64,000 nt of DNA from contig JABVXV010000033.1 in the NCBI GenBank assembly GCA_013365325.1, positions 62,001-126,000 of the forward strand, read 5' to 3'. Positions within the stretch are counted from its first letter, which is position 1, and each line of letters begins with the position of its first letter. The notes beneath the pieces were generated by a model. That model was not told the DNA's origin. It searched no databases and worked only from the letters and a program-made list of their open reading frames with translations. Shown piece by piece: positions 14,210-25,883 of the stretch. This DNA comes from Dipetalonema caudispina. Lineage: Eukaryota > Nematoda > Chromadorea > Rhabditida > Onchocercidae. The position numbers were made by a program, and so were the translations under genes.

Positions 14210-16597
14210 CTTGCAAGCAACCTTCTGCTACCAAATACAACAATCTACCTGCAATTTTAGATGCTGTGATAACGATAACGATAGAGCAACACATAAATAC
14301 ATAAACATTATTTTAAATCACTAATAGACAAATGAACAAGATGGTTGTAACTAAAACCAGATAGATAGAATATTACTGACATAAAGATCTAGCATTGCGT
14401 ACAACTTCGATCAATATAAAAACTGAAAAACCAACGATAGCAAGTGTTGGTTAACTCAGGATAGGATCAACGAAATCAGTGATCATCTTATCAGTGACTA
14501 TAGCAAATCGAAAAAACCGCCATAAATATAGACGGGTAAAAGAAATTAAACGAAAAAACATCAATGAATTAAATAAAATATTTAAAATAACTGAAGATTT
14601 CACAAGCATAGCTATGGATACACAACAACACTAATCATCTTATCAGTAGAAATCTCATGTTCCGATTACAAACATAATCAAGTACGATCCTTAAAAGTGA
14701 AAATGAAGAATTCAAAATACAGGATACAGAATACAAACAAGAAAGTTGAGCATCAAATCGATTGATACCATTGAAAAACCGAAGTGATAAATAACAGAAA
14801 AGTTACGAAAGATCAAGATTTGAGACCTGAAAACTGGATGATTATGGGGAATAAAAAAAAAAGTAACCATATCTCAATGGGAGTAAGAACAATTGATGCA
14901 ATATCAAAGTCGTAGAAAAATCAAGACGTAATGAGATAGACAAAAATAACAATTTCGGTACTTCAGTGATTAATTCTACTATCGTAAAGCGTAAATATAT
15001 GTGAATAAAGAAGACTCAATCTATTACATGAATCATGCAAATGATCCGTAAATCATGGTGATAGTTATGATAATGAAAATAGTGCTGATTATGACAGAGT
15101 GTTAGTGATAACAACAAATGATAAATGATATCAATACCAGAAATAAAACTATTGCACTTCAACTATGATAATGATAACATTATTCGTCAAATTTTCACAT
15201 AATACTAATAATATCATCGATTAATTAATTGAAGATATCAACTAATTAACTAAACATTGATTAAGTTAATCAATATCGACTAATTTAACTAAACTTTTAA
15301 AATTGATATTTGAATGCTTCTTTATACGATGACAAATAATCAATAATAATGGTAATAGTGGATGAAAATGTTGTAGTGAAAGATATGTGGGAAAATATAC
15401 AACGGGTAATGAATGACCATCACCCATTCATTGAATAATGAAATGACCGATCGTCAAATATCATCATGATCACTAACTATAATGTGAAGGACAGAAGGAC
15501 ACACATTTACTAGCGGTTCGTTAAATGTTTACTGTTGTTAATGCCATCTTTTTCCATTTGCTCTCATTTTATTTAATATTTCATTTAGTAAATGAGGTTG
15601 TTATGTATTAGTTTGATTAATTATTGATTGATTAATTTGATATTTAATATTTTGATCAGTTTGAAAGATGCATGTGATATTGTTAGTATTTACATTTATC
15701 AGCACATTCTTAATGTGCAAAATTGTTTCACTTCCGGTTAATTTATTATCTAACAGAATTAAACATGAACTAATTTTGATTTCTTTCGTTTTGGATATAT
15801 TCTCTTCTCTCTGAACTATTTAATTGATTATTTGCATGGCATTCATTCGCTTTATTTTACTTGCAATGAAGTTGTTTAATTTAATTTAATTGTCGTATTA
15901 ATTTTGTAATGATAGTGACATTTAATGCTGACAATATTCAAAAAAGACTGCAGAAGGCTTCACTAATTTATAGGTTTTATAATATTGGGTTTATAGTCCT
16001 ATTCCCTCGAAAATATCTGTTAAATTCACGCAGATGACATGTTTAGTTGTAATGATAATAACGAGAGCTGTAATTGATGATGGCGATGATAGTGAAATGA
16101 GGTACTGATAAGGATAACGATAGCAACAGTATGTGATCTTCCGATGCTTACTTCATCATCGAACTCGAGCTATATTCCCTGGGATGTAAAGGTAGTATTT
16201 GCTGTCTTATGCTGCTTAAATAATTTGCATAACAGCTTCACCGTCAGTATTGTCTAATTTTCCGTTATTTTTTCATAATTGTATTATTCGCTGCATAATG
16301 CGAACTTTAAAGGATGCTTACAAGAGAATTGCAAGACTTTTGCTACTGATATTTCAATAAGTAGAAGACTTGAAATTTCAGATCTATAATAAACGTGGCT
16401 ATATAGAAAGTTCATTTCAGAAAGCACTGAGAATGTTTCTAAGTAAATGCATTTTTAGGTATAGTTTTCAGAAGTGCAAACTTGTTGAATATTGCTGTCA
16501 ACGGTGAGACGAATAGATCTAGTGATATTATAATTTTAAGTTTCTCTTTTATAGTAACTATACGAGTTACTGCAGAAAGAAACCGCAAGATAACAAG
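14210..16597. other. Divergent intergenic region between TOR and the Golgi protein gene
   Basis: About 2.4 kb with no supportable gene. It should hold the promoters of both flanking genes. The sequence is very AT-rich with many GATAAT/ATGATA words (about 14.9-15.2 kb) and a 19-bp palindrome at 15256-15274 set between two copies of an ACTAATT(T)AACTAAAC motif. No long ORF, RNA gene or transposon was recognised. Confidence 0.6.
15240..15293. repeat. 19-bp palindrome flanked by direct repeats
   Basis: ATTGATTAAGTTAATCAAT at 15256-15274 is a perfect inverted repeat around a single central G. ACTAATTAACTAAAC (about 15240-15254) and ACTAATTTAACTAAAC (about 15278-15293) flank it on the two sides. 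It lies in the divergent TOR/Golgi-gene intergenic region, so it could be a homeodomain-type binding site. AT-rich chance structure is also possible. Confidence 0.4.
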
Positions 16598-19500
16598 ATG
16601 TATTCAGGACATAGTGGACAAAGACGTGGATTCTTGAGGTGAGTCAATTGTGATTTCATGTGCATAAAATATCACTATTTTTCCAGATGATCTTAAATGT
16701 AGATTTGTAAGATTTCATTTTGCTGCTGATAGTCTCTCTTCTAAATACTTCCCATGCCCGAGCAGTTGTGTATGACAGGAAAAATCATGATAGTGTTCCC
16801 AAACCAAAGCATCAAAATGTGAGATGATATTCAGCAGCATTTAAAAATTATTCTTCATCTAGCGATCATCGAAGTTTGTTGAGGGCCTGAATGAATAATT
16901 TCAGGAAATGTTTGTATTTCAATGAAAACTATAAATTTCCAGACCTGCTGCAGCGACTGGTAGTGGTCCGATGTTCCGGAACTTACCGTTATTCGGTTTC
17001 TTGACGGGTCTTTTGTTTTTCTTCTTCATCTTCTATATTTATCAAGCTCAGAGCACGGAACTATACGATATACGTAATCAGATTGAACTTGAAAGGAGTC
17101 GGCATATTAAAGTGAAATCGGAGAACATTGGTTGGTGCAAATTAATGTCTTACGTTATGTATTTTGACTAAATTGAGTACATTTGGATTTCAGCCTTTAC
17201 GTTTATCCAGGTACACTATAACGTACTCTTCTATTAAGTTGAAATGTTGACTATCTTCATTGTAGCAATTAAATATGTAATTATTTTTATAATTCAGAAT
17301 TCGTAAAAATCATTCTTAATTTTGAATTCGCCGGGAAGAATAGATATTTCATCAGTATCTCATATTTTCAGACTTTAAAGCTCAGTTGGAAAAGTGCAGA
17401 AGCTCGGAAGCCAGTTTGAAAAATGAGTTACAAGCTGTGCGTTTGAGTCAAAAAGGTTTAATTCCGTATATCTGTTTTTGTTCGCTTTTCCTTAGGGAAT
17501 TCCATTGCTCCAATTCAAGGTTTTTTTCGACTTTAAGTGGGAAAGATAAGTGTGAATTTGACAAATAGTCTTTTTTAAGCTATAATAATATTTTGAAGTG
17601 AGAGGTTTATGAAAGCAGAGCGATAATTTCGTAACTTCTTACTTTTTTTTTTTTGAAGTTCTCCCATCAAAATATGTATTGTTTTTGCGTAGGGTGTTAT
17701 GTTTTGATCTTTTGTAGAATGCAATGGAAAATTGATGAAACGAGATAATACCCTGTCATCATTCATGATGAATTTAAAGCAGCTTCAGAACGATAAAAAG
17801 TTTGTTTTTCTCCAGTTTTTTTTTTTTTGAATTCTTTAAAAAATATAGTAGTTTTATTTTTAGCTGAAGGTTTTGAACTTATACACAGTGAAAATTCTAT
17901 TAGTGTGGCGCTTCTACTGATGCAGCAATTACACGTCAGAGGGGTTGTAAACACAGACTGCTCGAAAGTATCTGATGATACCAGTTTTTCTTCGCTCCTC
18001 TTATTACATGCATTAAGTTGTTGGTTGCTAAATTTTGCTAGTGAAAAGGGAAAAAGAAGTTTTCTCATTCATTCTAAACCGTATAGGGTATATCTCGTCG
18101 GTTTTGACACTGTCCAAAGAATTGATATCATTTTTACTCTTCTTGGATTGCTTAGGTGTGTTTGAGATGCTATTAAATATCAAACTTAATTAGTTAAGTT
18201 TCATGGTTCGGCATTTTCTAATTTATTTGATAATTCTTCAGCACGTGTTTCACCGCGTTGGATTCGATGAAAGCTGAATTGGTATGTTGCTAATTCATTA
18301 AATAATCATTGAAGTAAAGTATGTGGTTTCGGGCCCCAATAATGGTATGGCTGCACACGGCATGTGCGTAAGTCTCTAAGAGAAGGCGCAAGTTGTGCTT
18401 ATCGGACGGTTATATTTATTCATTTAATTTGACGGCTATTCATTATGAAGATAAGAACTTAGAAATTATGAGCTGTTGTTGTTAAAATAATAGTTGTTGA
18501 AATTTAGGCACTGGCAAAACTAACAATCACTGCTCTACAAGCTAATTATACTTCGTTGGGAAGTGTGATGGAAACACCGAAGAAAACTGTTGAAAGGTTT
18601 TGTTTCTACCTTCTTTTTATGAATCAAATTTGTTTAAATTTGTGATTTTGAATCGTTCGTAATACGAGTTGTGATAGGATTTTTGCTTTCAAACAGTGAG
18701 CACTTAAAACTAGACAAAGAATTTGTTTAAGAGTGTGATTTAAATGCATAAAAGCTGCCGTTCTTGCATGATGTTGTGATGAACCAGTAAACGATATTGT
18801 GTTTGTAAGCAACTGGGCAAAGAATTTCTTACTGCTCAGTAAAATAGAAATTTATTGCTTTTAATTCAACTTTATATCTCTGAGCACTGTTGCTTAGTTT
18901 AATTCAGTTCGGGAGCTCGGTTGCAAGGAAAAGATGCGCAAGGAAGCATTCCCAAAGAGGCCAATTTAACTGCTTCTCCACTGATGATAACCCAAGGTGC
19001 TAATGAACCGGAGAGTCGCAAAAATACCTCAGTTCAAGGTGAAAAAGTGGTAAACAAAATTGACCGCAATCCATTCCCCAATGCTTCTGCAGCAGATGTG
19101 AATTTTCTCGTTCTTTTTTCCCTTTTTTTTTTTTTTTTTTTCTTTTTGTGAATTTTCGTGGAATTTTACGATATACGATTCGAATTTCAAACACTGTTCT
19201 TCGTGGATTTTGCCAAATTTTACTTATTTGTATTCCTATTCACGTTTCCTTGTCTGTGATATTGAATCTGATTTTTCAAATGAAATTAATATGAGAAAAC
19301 GATGATGATTTGGTATAAAAAAGAAAATGTGATTACTGTCAGAAGTATGTCTGTTCTATAGAATTTTCACTTGTAGTCACCTTTTCTCATGATTCTGATT
19401 AATAAGTGATTTCAGTCGTTCCAACATGAAGCCGTCTTGCCAGAGCTTGTTGCATTCAGAGTTCCGGAGCATATTGTTACAGTAACGAAGTCCACTAATA

Positions 19501-20216
19501 ATCTTCATGCTGCTGCGATCGTTCCAGCCCCTCGTACGTTGTGATGCACTATTGTTCTATTGTGTGGCTTTTACTAACTAATTGAGTAGTATTTTATTTT
19601 CTGCTTCTCTAAAGTTCGGAATTATGAAGCAAACTATATTCAGACTCACTCCCAGTTTCGAAATTAGTGTTATAAAAGAACCAACACATTACTTTCCAGT
19701 TTGCTGACCTACTTTTTAAGACTTTCTCATATTGAACTTTGAATTTCATGGAGATATTTTCAGAAAATGCAGCTCAGTACAACCAGCTTAATTTCCTCGT
19801 CCCACCGCTACAGTTGGAAAAACAATCACTTCAAGCTAGAAATGAGGAGAATCTAAAGTTCCCAAATATTCCCGGTTCGTTTTTCAAAGTGTCTTTTTAC
19901 AAATGTTGCCAGGAAAAGCTACTTTCTCATGTTCTGATTCATTATTGCACTGTTATACGATAAGTTTATTATAGTTCCACACTTTTTTTTACCTATGAAA
20001 CTACTGAAAAAGGAAAATATTGAAAGCATGAAAAGTATGAAAAACATTGTTTCAGAGGCTCAGCTGAATTTTGATAACATTTTGGAAATGAACGAACAAT
20101 TTCCCTTTGTTCAGAAGAAAGACCAGACGAAAAAGAACATGGGAAATGCTTATGATTTTGATAGGAAACAAGTAATTGGTAGCGAATATGATAATAAAGA
20201 ATTAGAAAATGCGTAG
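16598..20216 (+). CDS. Type II Golgi coiled-coil membrane protein, GOLM1/CASC4/GOLIM4-like
   Basis: Ten exons join in phase to 367 residues: 16598-16638, 16943-17130, 17372-17455, 17718-17799, 18242-18281, 18508-18596, 18908-19097, 19416-19533, 19764-19874, 20056-20216. A short basic N-terminus (GQRRGFLR) precedes one membrane helix at residues 29-47 (PLFGFLTGLLFFFFIFYIY). A heptad-like coiled coil follows (about 50-170, with ALQANYTSLG near its end), then a polar low-complexity tail ending KELENA. This is the layout of the type II cis-Golgi GOLM1/CASC4/GOLIM4 family, which works in cargo sorting. The family call rests on architecture and a coiled-coil resemblance to GOLM1, not on a strict motif. 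The small exons were recovered by phase and could shift. A poly(A) signal lies at 20344. Confidence 0.75.
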
Positions 20217-20343
20217 GATCTGCTAAAAGTTTCTGTAAGATGTTTTGGAATTTCATAACCACTTAATTTGAAATATTATCCATTGGAGGATAAAGTTTCT
20301 AACAATTCTTCTTCCAACATTTTTTATAGTCTTTATTATAATT

Positions 20344-20349
20344 AATAAA
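20344..20349 (+). terminator. Poly(A) signal of the Golgi coiled-coil gene
   Basis: AATAAA lies 128 bp after the TAG stop of the gene. The rest of the stretch up to 21334 is AT-rich and shows no gene; it may be an intercistronic spacer, since anamorsin follows on the same strand. Confidence 0.45.
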
Positions 20350-21324
20350 AAATTATGAAAATCTACCGAGAAATCAGAAACTATATTTTAACAAACTTGG
20401 GAAAGATTTCATTTTGGCAAAAGACTTCACTTTTAGGAAATCATTTTGGTTATATCGTTTGGTTCGATTTTATGCTTTAATAGATTCGTGAATTACAAAA
20501 TTTCTCCAGTCGCTGTTTGATAGTCTAAAAGGAATGTTCTGAAAATAGTTTCACGAAGATTTAATCTTCAGGCTAATCAGAATGAAGTTTCATTCCAGCT
20601 GCTGATCTGTCAACACATATCTGAAGGTTGCTTTATAGCCAAAGAAATATTTTTCTCTTACAGAGCTTTTTACAAGACTTCTGCTTTCAACCTATTCGTT
20701 ATAGTTATTTTTTGTAATATTTATCTTTTATTTGAATTTTCTGTCAATTTCACAACTAGTGCAATAATTTCTTGCCTCGATTTTTGCTTTTACCCCTTTA
20801 TTCTTACCAACGGTGGTACTTAATCGGCAATGGATTTTCTCTCAGTAATTTTGGTCATGTTTTCTACAGTCTTTTCTAGTATTCAACATGTTGTACATCT
20901 TAATTTTATTGTTGCCATTGCTTTAGATTTTTGTAATAAAATGTAGTTAGCTCTGGACGCTTAAATTATTCATATTATGAATTATTATAACCTTTCCATC
21001 ATTTAAATTTGTGGAACGCATGAATAAATCTTTTTCAAACTGTTTTACCTTCTATGCTAGTTCATTTAACATTGGTATGGTACCGTACGTACTGAAAATG
21101 CAATATTCTATGCTTGATAGATTTTTTCTTGATATCTCTCCTTTTTTCCTGTCGTTCTGATTACAATTGTGTCCGGATCGAAGAAACCTTAAATGGCGCC
21201 TAATTTTTTAAACATGGCACTTGTTTTTAACTAAAGCTGACAATGATTTCAAAATTCCTCATACTATATCTTTGTCAGTCGTAATGTTATTTCATTTGAT
21301 TTTTGTCATTCTAACAATTGGTAA

Positions 21325-21335
21325 TGTTCTTCAGA
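21325..21335 (+). promoter_or_regulatory. Probable spliced-leader acceptor at the anamorsin ATG
   Basis: GTTCTTCAG abuts the ATG at 21335 directly. No upstream exon in phase was found. In nematodes a pyrimidine-AG immediately before the start codon is typical of spliced-leader trans-splicing. The site also supports this ATG as the true start. Confidence 0.45.
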
Positions 21336-23496
21336 TGGATATAAAGCTTTTCATCAGTACAGCTGATTCAAATTCAGAAATTCTGCTCCTTCAGGAAGCA
21401 AATATGGAAGGTTAGTATATTTTATCTGAGATTACTGTATCATTAATTAAGGACATTTTCTTTAATTCATTGGTAGTTGGTACGCATTTTCGATGTTTTA
21501 ATTGTAGATTACAGCCTTTTTGAGTATGGTTGGCAGAAAAATCATTTATTTTACAATATTTTTAAATGTGCTATATGTTCTTTCTTTTCAGAGCGACCCG
21601 AAAATTTCGATATGAGCATAGAGCAGCTGAAGACGCGATATAAGAAGCTAACTGTACTTGCTCTAAATGACGAACAGATTGGTTAGTATCTGCTATATTT
21701 TCATCCATTTTGACTCTTATTTTGTCTCGATATACTTTCAAATTTTTACAGATATTATACTATTTTATAATGCCATCCGTTCGTTATTTGCTACCAAGTG
21801 TCATCAATATTTCACATTTAAGTGCGGAACGGTGTATGCTCGAAGGTGCCGAAATTGTAGCAGAAAATAGATTGCTATGTGAATAACGTCTAAATGAAAC
21901 CTATAAGAGATTGAGGAGTTAAATAATCTTGATCAGAAAACGACGCAAAACGTGGTTGAGTGTCATTTTCTGATTAGGATTATTTTAAGTCAAATAAAAC
22001 CTGATGTTAAAACCAGTCAAGACACTTTAAAATTTCAGACTGAATTTTACTGGAAATTTCGGATTAAGATTAGTATCGGTCATATCACATAATTGAAATA
22101 AATTCAGTTTTTTTGTTCATTGATGTTCTGTTAATATTTTAGAGCCAGATATAAAAGAGGAAATATATGATGCTATTATTATTGTTACATTTGGTTCTGC
22201 ACTTGAGCGCTTACTTCGATCAGCTTTCCTAGCAGCGAAGCCTAATTCTGCGGTGAGAGTAATTGTGCAAAGTAAGTTTTGTACTACAGAGTTTGGATTG
22301 CAGTTCAGCCGTTTCATTCCACTTATTTTTTTAATGCCCATTGGTGCGTTTCTTAGCTTTGGACGTTTTCAGATGTTGATGAAGCAAAAATTTTGCGGGA
22401 GATTAAGCTAGCTGGATTTCTGCGTGTTATAAAAGTTAGCAGTGACGCATGGAAAGTATATGATTGCGAAAAGGTTTGCTTTAGAATTATTGAGAATTAA
22501 CACCTCTAACTTGTTTACAAGGCTCTATTTTTCAAAAAGTCTTTGCCGACCAGTTTCATCTCTGTCTCATTTGCTTCTTCTGTTTTAAAATCGTTTTTTA
22601 CTGTCGTCGCAACTCTTTCATCTTGATTTTCCACACTTTAAGGAGTGCTCGAATCATTTCATGTGTCTCCATGTTTTGAAATATACCAGTCATTACGTTA
22701 TGTGATTATTAGCACTGCCTATGGGACTTTTTTAAAGTTGTCATCTTCATTTAGCAGCTCTCTTTCTTTTTAGTATCAAGGACAGCTGTCTGTTTTTAAT
22801 TAACTGATATTGATATTTTGCAGCCAAATGTCAGCGTTGGTGCTACAGTGCCTCTGAAATTGCCGCACTCAAGTAAGAAGCCCAATGTTTGGAACATAAA
22901 TGTGGATGATGATGACTTGATTGACGAAGACACATTATTACAAGAAGAAGATTATACCAAACCTACTACGGCAACGCCAAAAGGTTAAATTTAGGATATA
23001 TCTGGGTATCGGTTCTCCGATGACCTCTTTTATTAGTTATTTGTTGGTTGTAGTGTAATATTTTAGTGTTTTCTAGCGAAGATTTTTAGAAAATTTCGCA
23101 GGAAGTCTCAACTGTTCGGCTGAAGTGAAGAAAAGAAGACCATGTAAAAATTGTACTTGTGGCCTGGTTGAGGCGATAGAATCTGAGAAAGATGCAGCAC
23201 AAGCAAAACCTAGCAAATCATCATGTGGAAATGTTAGTTTTTAATTATCCAAACTGTGTTACGATAGTCTGTCTCTTATAAGTAAAATTAATGCTAGCTG
23301 GCTTTACTTCAAGTTTGAGATTAGAGCTATCCAAAAGATAAACAATTTTAGAGAATCTAACCAAAGTTCTTTGTTTTACTTTTAGTGTGGTCTTGGTGAT
23401 GCGTTCCGCTGTTCAACTTGCCCGTATTGGGGCTTGCCGCCCTTCAAACCTGGAGAAGAAGGGAGGATCAAATTGGGAACAGTGAATGACGTTTGA
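21335..23496 (+). CDS. CIAPIN1: Anamorsin (CIAPIN1/Dre2), cytosolic Fe-S cluster assembly factor
   Basis: Dre2 takes electrons from the diflavin reductase NDOR1/Tah18 for cytosolic Fe-S assembly. Seven exons join in phase to 265 residues: 21335-21410, 21592-21681, 22143-22271, 22373-22473, 22824-22983, 23102-23232, 23386-23496. Residues 1 to about 135 form a reduced methyltransferase-like domain, followed by an acidic linker ([16 protein letters not shown]). The C-terminal CIAPIN domain has both cluster sites: C190, C200, C203, C205 (CX9CX2CXC, ending CKNCTC) and C227, C230, C238, C241 (CX2CX7CX2[16 protein letters not shown]), then the conserved FKPGE. The first cluster spacing is one residue longer than in human. 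The N-terminal domain is about 45 residues shorter than in human anamorsin. Identity is secure. Confidence 0.95.
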
Positions 23497-24397
23497 CTGA
23501 TGTCCTGTAGTGTGCTGATGATAATTTCCATGCAGTATGATTGCTGAATTATGCGCTGTTTTGTTCCACGCTTTTTGTTTTAGATAATAGAGCCATTTGA
23601 AAACGTCTTGAGAGTTTCGCTTCTCCAACTTGCGTAATCGAGTTTTGTTGGTATTGTTGTCGTTTTCTGGGTTCAGACTTCTGCGAGGCGTTTTGAATAT
23701 ATGACAGAAACTTGGAGTCACATTAACTGAATAATATTGATTGTAGGATTAAAATCATTAATATAGATATCGATGATTTCGCATAAAGCTGATCAAGTAT
23801 AGCCAAGAATATGTATTCTCCTAAATTTCTTAACCGTTAAATCGGAGAATTTTTCAAATTGAGGAAAAAACTTGAAGTTATTTATGCGGATTTTACTACC
23901 AATTTTTCATAAACTTTGATTCCAGTAATGCTCTTCAATATAACTTTTCTGAGATATTGCATATTTACTTTATCATAAATAACTTCAATAGACAATATCT
24001 TTGATCAGTACGAAGTCCAAGATAATTGTAAAAAAAGATATGCGGAAGCAAAGCTTGTTATTGACTTTCGTCTATTTTTAACTATAATGAGATTGGAGAA
24101 GCTACCACCCTCACTGCTAACAGTGGGCGGAAGTCAATAACAGTCGTGTATTTTATGTATTCGTTGAAAATTATCACTGCGGTGAACCTATGCCTTTATT
24201 AATGGTATTCCGTTTTTTAATACATCTTTCATTCAATAAATTTTTGTATAAATTTGGTTGTTTTTTTTTTTTTTTTGTGGTTTTGTTTACCAGGATACTT
24301 TTCCAAAATATCAAAAAGTTTTCCATAAATAATTATTATGATCTTTCCAGTCATAGAAGTTTGGGAGTATAATTAGTCAGGATTTTAGTTTGTTACC
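23497..24397. other. Intergenic region with a short inverted-repeat element
   Basis: About 0.9 kb with no gene. The one notable structure is the terminal-inverted-repeat element at 24056-24142, listed separately. A poly-T run lies at about 24260. The rest is AT-rich sequence. Confidence 0.55.
24056..24142. repeat. 87-bp element with 15-bp terminal inverted repeats (MITE-like or hairpin RNA)
   Basis: TGTTATTGACTTTCG at 24056-24070 is matched by CGGAAGTCAATAACA at 24128-24142, complementary in 14 of 15 positions. An inner stem-loop, CACTG-ctaa-CAGTG, lies near the right arm. No protein is encoded. It could be a tiny MITE, a structured RNA, or a miRNA-like hairpin; the sequence alone does not decide. 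Confidence 0.5.
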
Positions 24398-25883
24398 ATG
24401 ACTGCTCGCAAAGTTTCTGAAGTCTACAAAAAAATGAATGATTTTAGCCAGAAACATGATAGTTTCCAAGCCGAGAAATTTATTTCATTGTATTCCTTTG
24501 TGGTTTATGCATTTGGTCTATGTTTTTCTTTTTTTTCTCTCTTTTTTTTATTTGTTTTACGAAAAATCAAACACCGTAGGGCAGAGATTTGGCACGATAT
24601 AAACTCTATCATATATTCGTATGTGATCTGCATTGATCACAGAATACCGTTTCCTATTGTACTAATTGCGCATTCGATTTTATTTATCACTCACAAAATT
24701 ATCACAATTCAATCGAAGTAATTGTCAGTATTATAATTTATCAACTTTTTGGTTTTTAGGAAATGTCTGTTGCTGACTTTCTCAAGGATTTACCATCGCG
24801 CGACAAAGCTAATTTTTCTTCTTTCTTGAAACAAGTAACTAAATTTTTATTTACTTATTAATTGATAGAAGGTTAATCTTGGAGGTAGATTTACACTACA
24901 ATGTGAAATTTATAATACAAATTGAAATTCACTAAGGCACCACAGAATGATTGTGGTATTCAGCAGTCCTTGAGATAGTTTTTTTTTTTTTTTTTCAGGA
25001 AAAAAAAAATGTTTTTTTAACTGTTTTTTCTTCAGGAAAAACAGTTATCAGGGAAATCCTTTCCTATGATTGTGCTATCATAATTTAAGTTTTTGCTGTT
25101 GTTCGAATTCCAATATTTGATTAAAGCTAAGGCTGTTTGGTTTATATGAATGTGCTGGTGTTGGAAATGCTAGAAGTTAGGCTTTTAATGCTTATGATTT
25201 TTTTTTTTAGAATGGAAAGCCGGTGGTGGCTCGTATCTCTGAACAAACAGATGATGAAAAACGGATAGTTTTTGATATGAAACCGCTTTTGTTAAGGTAC
25301 TTGCAGTCAAACTGGGGGAATAATCCAACCTGTTCAACATCGGTACATATTTTGACTTTTTAATTTCTGATGAGCAAAAAATTAAATCGAGTGATAAGGG
25401 GATTATTTACTGCTGTATACTTCTGACGTTCATACCAAAATTATCTATGAGAAGCGGTTATAATAGGCTCACCTGTTTTGGATTTTATGCCTCTCTATCG
25501 CCCTTCAGCATTAAAAGTTAAAGTATTATGAATTTCCATTAGCTTTTCAGTTTGCTGCATGATACATTCTAAGATAATGAATACATTTTTTAATTTATAG
25601 TGACAAGCAGCTGTTAAGAGAAAAACTGCTACCAAAATATAGGAATTGAATAAGTTAATTTTGAAATTTTCATTTCCTTCCATGCATTCTTGTGATGATA
25701 TTAGTGGTCGAGCCGGTAGTTATCGCAGAAAAAAACTGTTTATTTCCAAGTAAAAATAGTGTTCTTCAGAGTACGCGATCGACTCGTTCAGAGCGAAAGC
25801 GTGCATCTGATTTAAGTAGCAACACAACGGATGAAAGTGAAAGTACCAGTGGAGCACGTGTAAAAACGAGACGAAGAGAATGA
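24398..25883 (+). CDS. Uncharacterised small protein with basic Ser/Arg-rich C-terminus
   Basis: Four exons join in phase: 24398-24502, 24760-24834, 25211-25342, 25770-25883, giving about 141 residues. The N-terminus (MTARKVSEVYKKMNDFSQ) is helical and charged. A central part reads VADFLKDLPSRDKANFSSFL and KRIVFDMKPLLLRYLQSNWG. The tail is STRSTRSERKR followed by a Ser/Thr/Glu stretch and KTRRRE, resembling a nuclear localisation signal. The second exon begins GAAATG after TTTTTAG, so a shorter start at the internal Met (24763) with a trans-spliced leader is an alternative. The exon 1 donor is the weakest join. I do not recognise the family; a nuclear role is only inferred from the basic tail. 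Confidence 0.6.

Noticed and set aside
25692..25769. Upstream extension of the last exon of the 24.4-25.9 kb gene (frame EPVVIAEKNCLF)
   Set aside because: It cannot be joined in phase to the previous exon, whereas TTCTTCAG at 25769 gives a clean phase-0 join.
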